15,635 nt of DNA from a bacterium (lineage in GTDB: Bacteria; Patescibacteriota; JABMPQ01; JAQVVF01): the NCBI GenBank assembly GCA_030611905.1, contig JAUWOX010000010.1, positions 1-15,635 on the forward strand, given 5' to 3'. A program made the translations under genes and the position numbers. This document shows, one piece after another, positions 8,061 to 14,462 of the stretch. How positions within the stretch are numbered: the stretch's first letter is position 1; the number at the start of each line of letters is the position of its first letter. The notes beneath the pieces are model-generated. The model was not told the origin of the DNA, did not search any database, and was given only the letters and a program-made list of their open reading frames with translations.

Positions 8061-9470
8061 TTATAATTTTCTAACAATTCCTTTTGTCGCATCAACCTCT
8101 ACGCGATCTCCATCCTTCATTATCTTAACCACATGCTTTACCCCAACCACACAAGGAATTCCCATTTCCCGCGAAACAATCGCTGCATGACAAGTAATTC
8201 CACCCGATTCTGTTACAATAGCTGAAGCTTTTTTCATTGCCGGCACTACATCTGGAGTCGTTGCATAAGCCACCAAAATATCACCTTCATTCATCTTGTC
8301 AATATCCGAAACATTATTTATAACCTTAACCACGCCTTGAGCCTGGCCTGGCTGTGCCACCATTCCCTCAAACTTCTTCAATCTCTTATTAATATATACC
8401 CTTTTAATTCGCTCCCTCATATACTTTCTTGCCTTATTTCCAATTAAAACATCTGGCTCTCTCTTAGAATTAATTTTTACCAGACTAAACTTTCTTCTCT
8501 CGTCCAGTTCATGCCTTTTTAGCCCTTTTTTCTTTACCATGTCTCTCAACTCACCAGGCAAAGCATAACGCAACTGACTCAATGCATAAAATGTTCGTCT
8601 CGAAAGTATTTTTAAAATCAAATCCATACAATAAAACATCATATTTCTAGCATCAACCCTCAATGCCTTTTGATAACCAAAACTCTGAGCATTTTCAAAA
8701 TAGGCCCATTCTTCTCGACTCAAACCTAACTCTTTTTTATATTTTGTCTGCAATTGCTTTATTTTTTTAGGATCCTGAAAATTAACTTTTTTTTCCGTAA
8801 ACATATCATACAAATCAACCACCTCAGCTATAGGACCCTGATAACCATAATCAAACCATGGTCGTTGACTTAATATTTTCTTTATCTCTTTTCTTAATCT
8901 CTTCTTTGCTTTAATACTCTGTAATTTAAATTTAATTTTCTGTACAGGGCTCAACTTAACAGGAGCGCCTAAAATGGATAAATAATCTTTTCGTTCTTTT
9001 TTGCTTTTTCTTGCTACAACCTTGGCCATCTTATTAGACAATAAAAACCCTTCCAAATCGGATAAAACCGGAATAGCACCCATGTCACACATCTCAACAG
9101 TAATTTTATAGCATTTTGTCAACAACTTTATTAATTCACTATCCGTCTTTTTCTTTAAACTAACCCTCGAAATTTGCTTATACAATTTTTGAGCGTCCTT
9201 AAACGACTTCTCTAATGGCTTCAATGTCTTTTCAAAAAATTTTGGATTCTTCCCGATTAAAGCCAATATCTTCTCGCCGAAAGCTTTAACGTCTGACTCC
9301 CTAAAATAAGCTGAGAAACAATCATTTTCATAAATAACAAAAGTGTTCCTTAAGGCCTGACCAACAGTTTTTTCCTTCTTTCCCCCACCATCAAAACCAT
9401 TATGCAAAGAACTCAAAGTTAACAAATTCACATTTGGCTCTTCATTGTAAAGATTAAATTCTTTTTTCAT
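8061..9470 (-). CDS. Swivel-domain paralogue 1: helical region plus phosphohistidine (PEP-utilizer) domain
   Basis: A 469-residue protein whose first ~365 residues differ most from the other two: a Gly/Lys-rich loop (about 27-35), then a Lys-rich helical region, RPWFDYGYQGP (203-213) and YALSQLRYALPGEL (295-308). The last two align with the equivalent landmarks in paralogues 2 and 3. LDERRKFSL (322-330) and LIGNKARKY (342-350) also recur in all three. The swivel domain (about 368-469) has AQPGQAQGVV, GDILVAYATTPDVVPAMKK, IVTESGG, ITCHAAIVSREMGIPC with H428, and the terminal DGDRVEVDATKGIVRKL. The ATG at 9470 lies 4 nt after the stop of the 50-codon gene at 9475-9627, so the two are almost certainly co-transcribed. 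No Shine-Dalgarno is seen. As with its paralogues, no ATP-grasp or TIM-barrel domain is present, so it needs a partner to be charged with phosphate. Confidence 0.86.
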   Translation of the reverse strand: MKKEFNLYNEEPNVNLLTLSSLHNGFDGGGKKEKTVGQALRNTFVIYENDCFSAYFRESDVKAFGEKILALIGKNPKFFEKTLKPLEKSFKDAQKLYKQISRVSLKKKTDSELIKLLTKCYKITVEMCDMGAIPVLSDLEGFLLSNKMAKVVARKSKKERKDYLSILGAPVKLSPVQKIKFKLQSIKAKKRLRKEIKKILSQRPWFDYGYQGPIAEVVDLYDMFTEKKVNFQDPKKIKQLQTKYKKELGLSREEWAYFENAQSFGYQKALRVDARNMMFYCMDLILKILSRRTFYALSQLRYALPGELRDMVKKKGLKRHELDERRKFSLVKINSKREPDVLIGNKARKYMRERIKRVYINKRLKKFEGMVAQPGQAQGVVKVINNVSDIDKMNEGDILVAYATTPDVVPAMKKASAIVTESGGITCHAAIVSREMGIPCVVGVKHVVKIMKDGDRVEVDATKGIVRKL

Positions 9471-9474
9471 ATAT

Positions 9475-9627
9475 TTAACTTATTTTTTGAATAATTCCTT
9501 TATTTGCGTTGACCTTGATTACATTTCCATCACTTAACAATCTTGTCGCCACCTTAGCAATGTATTGTGGAATAGGACTAGTCTGCAAATCCCTTAAAAT
9601 AAACCTAAATCGCTTCTTTTTGGACAT
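9475..9627 (-). CDS. Small 50-residue protein resembling the swivel-domain C-terminus
   Basis: I translated this short frame by hand. It begins ATG at 9627 with MSKKKRFRFILRDLQ, continues TSPIPQYIAKVATRLL and ends SDGNVIKVNANKGIIQKIS before TAA at 9475-9477. The C-terminal ~20 residues line up with the last ~20 of the three downstream paralogues (for example DGDKVEVDATKGIVKKL), while the catalytic His and the rest of the swivel fold are missing. It has a basic N-terminus, no signal peptide and no membrane segment. It is the first gene after a good promoter and ends 4 nt before paralogue 1. Either it is the clipped remnant of a fourth paralogue or a genuine small partner. The intact frame and tight spacing favour a translated gene; its function is unknown. 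Confidence 0.6.
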   Translation of the reverse strand: MSKKKRFRFILRDLQTSPIPQYIAKVATRLLSDGNVIKVNANKGIIQKIS

Positions 9628-9667
9628 AATTTCACTTTAATATTATGTATTTATGTGTTATTATACC

Positions 9668-9696
9668 ATTATATAACATCTCAACGGACTTGTAAA
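9668..9696 (-). promoter_or_regulatory. Promoter of the swivel-domain operon
   Basis: On the minus strand: TTTACA (9691-9696), a 17-nt spacer, and a consensus TATAAT (9668-9673). A second TATAAT-like hexamer lies just downstream (9660-9665). Transcription should start near 9660, about 33 nt before the ATG of the 50-residue gene. It sits in the 140-nt divergent gap shared with the glycosyltransferase gene. Confidence 0.75.
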
Positions 9697-9758
9697 TAGC
9701 TCTACCAAGCCAAAATATAGTACCTATTTAAGACATCTATCGGCCACAAAAAAATTAG

Positions 9759-9764
9759 TATAAA
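9759..9764 (+). promoter_or_regulatory. Possible -10 element of the glycosyltransferase gene
   Basis: TATAAA at 9759-9764 lies only 3 nt before the GTG start at 9768, with no good -35 hexamer at the usual distance. If it is used, transcription would begin at or within a base or two of the start codon. That would give a leaderless message and fit the absence of a Shine-Dalgarno. Confidence 0.35.
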
Positions 9765-9767
9765 TTA

Positions 9768-10487
9768 GTGACAATAATTATTTTACCCACCTACAACGAA
9801 GCTGAAAATATCCGCAAAATTACTTGTGACATTTTTAAAGTGTTCCGAAATGAAAATATTAATGGAAGCATCATCATTGTTGACGATAACTCTCCAGACA
9901 AAACAGGACAAATAGCAAACCAATTAAGCAAAGAATTTCCTGGGCGAATTCACGTTATTCACCGACCATACAAGATGGGATATGGCTCTGCAAATATCCA
10001 GGGATTCAAAAAAGCTCTCGACTTAGGAGCTAATTATATCTTTCAAATGGATGCTGACTATTCTCATAATCCACATAGCATCCCGGCCATCTTAGGGGCC
10101 ACAAAAGAAGCAGATTTGATTATTGGATCAAGATATATCGACAAGGGTGGAATAAAAAACTGGGGATTTTATCGTAAAATCACCAGTCGTGGCGGAACAT
10201 TCTATGCCAAAAACATTCTTGACCTAAAAATAAATGATTTAACGTCCGGTTATCGCTGCTACAAACGTAAAGTTCTTGAAACTCTCAACCTAAACAAAAT
10301 TAGATCTGAAGGCTACTCATTTCAGATTGAAACAGCCTACAAAATCAAACAAACTGGCTTTAAAATAAAAGAAATACCCATTATTTTCACAAATCGCCGT
10401 AAAGGTATTTCCAAATTTTCTAAAAAAATATTTTTTGAAGCTTTTTGGATAGTCTGGAAGCTCCGTCTCTCAAACCATCAACATTAA
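9768..10487 (+). CDS. GT2 glycosyltransferase, polyprenyl-phosphate mannose/glucose synthase (Dpm1) type
   Basis: A 239-residue GT-A fold enzyme that would transfer a sugar from a nucleotide sugar to a polyprenyl phosphate at the inner membrane face, supplying lipid-linked sugar for surface glycans. Motifs in order: PTYNE (7-11), VDDNSPDKT (38-46), the metal-binding DADYSH (95-100), GSRY (120-123), SRGGTFYAK (140-148), DLTSGYRCYKR (157-167), EGYSFQIE (181-188) and RRKGISK (210-216). Together these mark the Dpm1-like subgroup. There is no C-terminal membrane domain, so it is the short soluble form. The GTG start puts the first beta strand (IIILPTYNE) at the right distance from the N-terminus. 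The stop codon lies 7 nt from the convergent archaemetzincin gene, with no terminator in between, so the two transcripts probably overlap. The exact sugar is not readable from sequence. Confidence 0.9.
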   Translation: MTIIILPTYNEAENIRKITCDIFKVFRNENINGSIIIVDDNSPDKTGQIANQLSKEFPGRIHVIHRPYKMGYGSANIQGFKKALDLGANYIFQMDADYSHNPHSIPAILGATKEADLIIGSRYIDKGGIKNWGFYRKITSRGGTFYAKNILDLKINDLTSGYRCYKRKVLETLNLNKIRSEGYSFQIETAYKIKQTGFKIKEIPIIFTNRRKGISKFSKKIFFEAFWIVWKLRLSNHQH

Positions 10488-10494
10488 TTAGCTC

Positions 10495-11025
10495 CTATTT
10501 GGACATTTCCAGCAATTTTTCACACTTAACACACAATCTCATGCCCTTAAAATCAGTATCGGTTAAATTATTAGAAAAATACATTGGGCAACTCTTCCCA
10601 GGACAATGCGATAATCCAAAATTATGACCTAGCTCATGAATTGCTTCCTTTAAAACTCTTTCATAGAATAAATCAGAATTAAATTTTTTATTTACATTTC
10701 TTGGATCTAATCTAAAAGTCGAAACGATACAACACCTCCCCGGACTTTCTGCTTGACCAAAAATAAAATTATAACCCTCAGCAAATAAATCCCTATCTAG
10801 AATCCCCAACATCTTTTCTGAATTTAAAAAACTAATCTGACAAACATCATTCAAAACTTTCTTGGCATCATATTGTTTTCTAATCTTATCAAAAGCAAAA
10901 TCAGGCTTCTCAATCGGCCCGACTTTTTTTACCTTAAGATCAAAAATACCATCCAAATCTTCAGTCAATTTATCAAAATCTAAATCATTAACATCTCCAA
11001 TCTCTAATATATAAATGTAATTCAT
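10495..11025 (-). CDS. Archaemetzincin-type zinc metalloprotease (peptidase family M54)
   Basis: The signature HELGHNFGLSH (His130, His134, His140) is followed at once by Cys141, then Cys146, Met148 (the metzincin Met-turn) and Cys165-x2-Cys168. This is the archaemetzincin pattern: one catalytic zinc held by three His and a second zinc held by four Cys. The Met-to-CxxC spacing is 16 residues here, against 17 in the pattern I remember. I chose the ATG at 11025 (176 residues) because it starts directly with the first strand NYIYILEIGDV, as in family members. An ATG at 11085 is in frame but would overlap the Clp gene by 35 nt. There is no signal peptide, so it should be cytoplasmic. It begins 25 nt after the Clp-like gene and is probably co-transcribed. 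Substrates of the family are poorly known. Confidence 0.88.
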   Translation of the reverse strand: MNYIYILEIGDVNDLDFDKLTEDLDGIFDLKVKKVGPIEKPDFAFDKIRKQYDAKKVLNDVCQISFLNSEKMLGILDRDLFAEGYNFIFGQAESPGRCCIVSTFRLDPRNVNKKFNSDLFYERVLKEAIHELGHNFGLSHCPGKSCPMYFSNNLTDTDFKGMRLCVKCEKLLEMSK

Positions 11026-11050
11026 TCCCAACAATTTAACAATATGACAA

Positions 11051-13615
11051 TTATTCACTAACATTTTCAATATCTGAAAGCTCAATTTTTATTTCACTAC
11101 CTCTCTTTGCCTCCCCACGCAGCAGCTTCTGCGCCAAAATATTCTGAACATACTTCTGGATAGTCCGCTGAATCGGCCTTGCCCCCATCAACGGATCAAA
11201 ACCAAGTTCAGCTAATTTCTGAACTGCCGCGTCGTCAACTCTAACATAAATGCCCTTTTCCTTTTCAAGCCGCTTTATTAGCTTATCAAGCAACATCTCT
11301 GTTATTTTCAAAACATGTTCTTTTTCTAATGGACTAAAGTAAACCACCGAAGTAAATCTATTTAAAAATTCTGGCCTAAAAATACCCTCTTCTTGTAAAT
11401 ATTTAATTAATTTTTCTTTCAAAACATCCGACTCCCAACCCGCTCTAATTCCTTCCTGAATCAAACTAGATCCTGCATTGGAAGTAGCAATTATAATTGC
11501 ATTATTGAATTTTACTTTCCTACCCAATGAATCAGTCAACCAACCCTCATCTAAGACTTGTAAAAATAAATTTAAAATATCCTTGTGAGCTTTTTCAAGC
11601 TCATCAAACAACAAAACAGTGAAGGGATTTTCTTTAATCGCATTAGTCAGCTCCCCTCCCGCTTTAGCATCCGGCGTACCCGGCGGAGCGCCAATTAAAC
11701 GATGCAGACTAGATAAATCTTGATATTCAGACATATCAAAGCGAACCATCACTTCCTCTGATCCAAAATACGCCTCTGCCAACGCCTTGGTTGTTTCCGT
11801 TTTACCAACACCTGTTGGCCCCAAAAACAAGAAACTACCAATCGGTTTATTTTTGGCCCCGACTCCTGCTCGAGCTCGCCGCATCGCATTTGAAACCACT
11901 TTTATAGCTTCCACCTGATTAACAATTCGTCTATGCAAATATTGCTCCAAATTTAATAAAATCTCCTTTTCTTTTCCAGCTACCTCGCCAATCGGAGCTT
12001 TAACTTTTTTCTGCAAAACTTCTTCAACATGCTTGCTCAAAACAATCGTCCCGCGACCAAAAGATGCTGCATAAACAATCACTTCATTCAAAAGATTAAT
12101 TGCTTTCTCTGGAAATGGTTTTGCATATAAATACTGATCAGCCAATTCATAAATCATTTTCAAGGCTGGATAACTAACTATCACTCCTGCCTGAGATTCT
12201 AATAACGGCACCAAATCCTCTAAAATCCTAATTGTTGTATTTTCATCTGGTTCTTCCACATCTATCTTTTCAAACTTATCCGCCACAACTGAATTAGTTT
12301 CAATATGCTGATTATAATCATCTAAATTAGAAGTTGATACAAAAAACAAATTCGGATTCTCCAAAAACGGCACCATTACCTGCGAAGCATCCACTGCGCC
12401 AGCAACTTCAGCCTTAGGATTAAATAGTTTATGAATATTATCAATAAATAAAACGATATTACCAGCATTTACCGCATCAATTAATATGGCCTCTAATCTC
12501 TGAATAATTTCACCCTCGTTCTGAGCTCCAGCTAATAAACGCTCTACGTTCAATTCGACTAACCTCTTACTGGCTAACTTTCCATAAGTAGTTCCTTCCA
12601 ACATTCTCTTGGCCAGACCCAAAACAATTGTTCTTTTACCAACTCCCGGCGGCCCAACCAAAATAACATTATGCTGAGTTGCTCTAACTAAAATCTTCTC
12701 CGTCTGATTTATCTCCCGGTTATGTCCAATAATACGATAAGGCAAAGCGCCCCGCGAAATTTCATCAGTAACATCTTTTCCAAAAGTCCGCAAAGCCAAG
12801 GTATATCCATAAGCCCAATCCTTACCAACGCCACCCGTCCGCTTTATTCGCTCTGGATCAAAATGTTTCTCCTTTTTATATTTAAAAAAAGTCGTTTCCC
12901 AATAAACAATATTGCCGATATCTTCTATCTTCAAATTTCTTTCAAATAAAAATTTCTTCATAAAAGGATCAAGGGCCGACAAAACCACAAAAACGTCTCC
13001 AACTCTGATGCTCTCATGACCTTCAAGAATAGCTACGCTCAATGCTCTAAACAGAATCTGTTTAACATCCTGATATCCTTTCGATTTCTTAGAAACATAT
13101 TCACTAATTTGATCCCCTAACTTTCTAGGATCAATTCCGATCCTTCTAACGACAAACTGTATTTTTTTATCCTTTAATATCTCCAATAACAAATCTTGCG
13201 TATTCACCATATCGCCCTTTCTATCTTCGCTCTTTTTCAAGGCGTCTTCAATCTCAATAGCCAAAGGGATTGAAATCAAATCAGCTAAATTTACATCTTG
13301 TTTCGTCTCAATAGCGGCTTTGGCAGTTTTCAAATCAACAATCGGCTTAACATTTTTAATCCCTGATTCATAAAAAATATGAAAAGATAAATATAATAAC
13401 GAAATAGATAAACACAAAACAGCAAAACCAACTAGTCTAATATTAAATTCGTAATTATAACTATTTAAAAAATTAAAAAGAAAAATAAATAACAATGAAC
13501 AAATCCCAAATAAATAAATAACAAAAGTTAAAATCTTAAATATAAAATTACTAAACAATCTAACTAGTTTAGCATAACGAAATATTTTCGATTTTCTTAC
13601 TTTAAACTCAACCAT
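11051..13615 (-). CDS. Membrane-anchored Clp-like double AAA+ ATPase with degenerate first ATPase domain
   Basis: An 854-residue protein. Two hydrophobic segments (about 22-50 and 60-82) anchor it, a Clp-N-like helical region follows (about 95-240), then two AAA+ domains. D1 keeps GPPGVGK (K327) but has Arg328 where Thr/Ser is usual. Its Walker B is FIDN (Asn393 replaces the catalytic Glu), the pore-loop KYRG is AQNEG (364-368) and the arginine-finger ERRF is ADKF (445-448). D2 keeps GPTGVGKT (599-606), LLFDE (668-672), TSN (711-713), FRPEFLNR (746-753) and sensor-2 GARP (811-814), but has PPGTPDA (644-650) where PPGYVGY is usual. No [LIV]-G-[FL] ClpP-docking loop is seen after sensor 1, and there is no long ClpB middle domain. 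D2 is probably the ATP-hydrolysing ring. The AAGAGGA ribosome site (13619-13625) supports this start. It lies between a small membrane protein and a metalloprotease gene. Confidence 0.9.
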   Translation of the reverse strand: MVEFKVRKSKIFRYAKLVRLFSNFIFKILTFVIYLFGICSLLFIFLFNFLNSYNYEFNIRLVGFAVLCLSISLLYLSFHIFYESGIKNVKPIVDLKTAKAAIETKQDVNLADLISIPLAIEIEDALKKSEDRKGDMVNTQDLLLEILKDKKIQFVVRRIGIDPRKLGDQISEYVSKKSKGYQDVKQILFRALSVAILEGHESIRVGDVFVVLSALDPFMKKFLFERNLKIEDIGNIVYWETTFFKYKKEKHFDPERIKRTGGVGKDWAYGYTLALRTFGKDVTDEISRGALPYRIIGHNREINQTEKILVRATQHNVILVGPPGVGKRTIVLGLAKRMLEGTTYGKLASKRLVELNVERLLAGAQNEGEIIQRLEAILIDAVNAGNIVLFIDNIHKLFNPKAEVAGAVDASQVMVPFLENPNLFFVSTSNLDDYNQHIETNSVVADKFEKIDVEEPDENTTIRILEDLVPLLESQAGVIVSYPALKMIYELADQYLYAKPFPEKAINLLNEVIVYAASFGRGTIVLSKHVEEVLQKKVKAPIGEVAGKEKEILLNLEQYLHRRIVNQVEAIKVVSNAMRRARAGVGAKNKPIGSFLFLGPTGVGKTETTKALAEAYFGSEEVMVRFDMSEYQDLSSLHRLIGAPPGTPDAKAGGELTNAIKENPFTVLLFDELEKAHKDILNLFLQVLDEGWLTDSLGRKVKFNNAIIIATSNAGSSLIQEGIRAGWESDVLKEKLIKYLQEEGIFRPEFLNRFTSVVYFSPLEKEHVLKITEMLLDKLIKRLEKEKGIYVRVDDAAVQKLAELGFDPLMGARPIQRTIQKYVQNILAQKLLRGEAKRGSEIKIELSDIENVSE

Positions 13616-13634
13616 AAATCCTCTTCACTTTAAC

Positions 13635-14009
13635 TTATAACAAATACATCACCCCAATTACAACTCCCTCTACCAACAGTAGAGGCAAAAATAGCCAAAC
13701 AAAAAATACTATTATATCAAACACCAACAAGACTATAAAACAAACTAAAAAAATAATTAATGTTATCGTCTTGATAAACATCCCAAAGAACCTAGCCAAT
13801 AAATTAAAACCCCACACGCCAAATTTTTCCTGCAAACTTAAGCCTTCAGTCGAGGCTACGTCTCTCTTCCATGGCGCAAAAAGAGTCCCTAGGCAAATCC
13901 TGACCGAAAAAGTATCAGATAAAATAATAATAAAAGACTTCAGATATTTAAACATCCGAACTAAACCACGACTATACCACCACTGGATATACTCTATAAA
14001 AGTTTGCAT
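13635..14009 (-). CDS. Small membrane protein upstream of the Clp-like ATPase
   Basis: A 124-residue protein I cannot place in a named family. The N-terminal third is amphipathic (WWYSRGL, then a hydrophobic stretch about 26-45). A conserved-looking soluble motif TLFAPWKRD (42-50) and a polar loop follow. Residues from about 72 to the C-terminus are nearly all hydrophobic, best read as two membrane helices (about 76-98 and 100-123) with a short turn. It lies 19 nt upstream of the membrane-anchored ATPase gene on the same strand, so the two products probably meet at the membrane. A partner or adaptor role is inferred from position only. The ATG at 14009 has no Shine-Dalgarno, and the 66-nt gap upstream contains a hairpin. 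Confidence 0.75.
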   Translation of the reverse strand: MQTFIEYIQWWYSRGLVRMFKYLKSFIIILSDTFSVRICLGTLFAPWKRDVASTEGLSLQEKFGVWGFNLLARFFGMFIKTITLIIFLVCFIVLLVFDIIVFFVWLFLPLLLVEGVVIGVMYLL

Positions 14010-14036
14010 TTTGTTTTAACAATTCAACAATACTTG

Positions 14037-14068
14037 CCCCGAACCCGAACGAAACTAGTGGTTTGGGG
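14037..14068. repeat. Inverted repeat (hairpin) in the BON / membrane-protein gap
   Basis: Arms CCCCGAACC (14037-14045) and GGTTTGGGG (14060-14068) form nine pairs on the + strand (one G-U) and eight with one A-C mismatch on the minus strand, around a 14-nt loop that contains ACTAGT. CCGAAC also occurs twice in tandem here. No T run follows on the minus strand, so a simple terminator is unlikely. It could be an attenuator, a processing site between BON and membrane-protein messages, or a protein-binding site. It is unusually GC-rich for this window. Confidence 0.5.
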
Positions 14069-14075
14069 TAATAAT

Positions 14076-14315
14076 TTATTTCATCGTTTCAACATTCATA
14101 TCATTAACAACTATATTGACTCCAGGCGTATTTTCTATAAGATCCTGAATCCGATGATTAACTTCCGGAGAAGTTACCGATCCTGACAATATTACCTTGC
14201 CATTCTTCACTGCAATTTCAACATTGTCTGTGGAAACAATTTCATCTTCAAGCAATGCCCTTTCAACATCCTGCATAATATCTTTATCGTCTCTTGAAGG
14301 TCGCTGATCTGTCAT
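14076..14315 (-). CDS. BON-domain protein
   Basis: A 79-residue protein made almost entirely of one BON domain. A helix DIMQDVERALLED is followed by STDNVEIAVKNGKVILSGSV, the strand-turn-strand with the family's conserved Gly, then a second helix PEVNHRIQDLIENTPG and the closing strand VNIVVNDM. BON domains usually bind membranes or ligands, and many are periplasmic or coupled to channels. This one has no signal peptide or membrane segment, so it should be cytoplasmic, perhaps docking on the inner membrane face. It is the first gene after a promoter and precedes the membrane-protein / Clp-like / archaemetzincin genes on the same strand, so it may belong to that unit. Function beyond the domain is unknown. 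Confidence 0.85.
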   Translation of the reverse strand: MTDQRPSRDDKDIMQDVERALLEDEIVSTDNVEIAVKNGKVILSGSVTSPEVNHRIQDLIENTPGVNIVVNDMNVETMK

Positions 14316-14343
14316 TTATTTTATAATTAATTTATCTTTCTAA

Positions 14344-14370
14344 AGTATAGCATAATTTTAAAAAAAACAA
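14344..14370 (-). promoter_or_regulatory. Promoter of the BON gene and probably of the Clp-like operon
   Basis: On the minus strand: an extended -10 TGC-TATACT (14344-14352) preceded by a T-rich stretch containing TTGTTT, a weak -35 at about 15 nt spacing. The leader to the ATG at 14315 would be about 22 nt. The 147-nt gap 14316-14462 holds this promoter and the hairpin at 14361-14393, and I see no gene in it. Confidence 0.6.
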
Positions 14371-14393
14371 AAAGCCAGATAAACCAGATCTAA
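14361..14393 (-). terminator. Possible terminator of the D,D-carboxypeptidase gene
   Basis: On the minus strand TTAGAT / ATCTGG (14388-14393 and 14375-14380, two G-U pairs) with a 7-nt loop is followed by CTTTTTGTTTTTTTT. The stem is short, but the long T run makes termination plausible. The T run overlaps the -35 region of the BON promoter. Confidence 0.45.
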
Positions 14394-14462
14394 CCTCTAA
14401 AAATAATAATTTTCAACTAACTCAAGCCAATAAAAATCCTCATTGCTCACAACAATAATAAA

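Noticed and set aside
10445..10627. + strand frame overlapping the end of the glycosyltransferase gene
   Set aside because: It is antisense to the conserved zinc-binding end of the archaemetzincin and has no family features.
11026..11085. Longer N-terminus for the archaemetzincin starting at 11085
   Set aside because: It overlaps the Clp-like gene by 35 nt and adds residues before the family's first beta strand, with no ribosome site.
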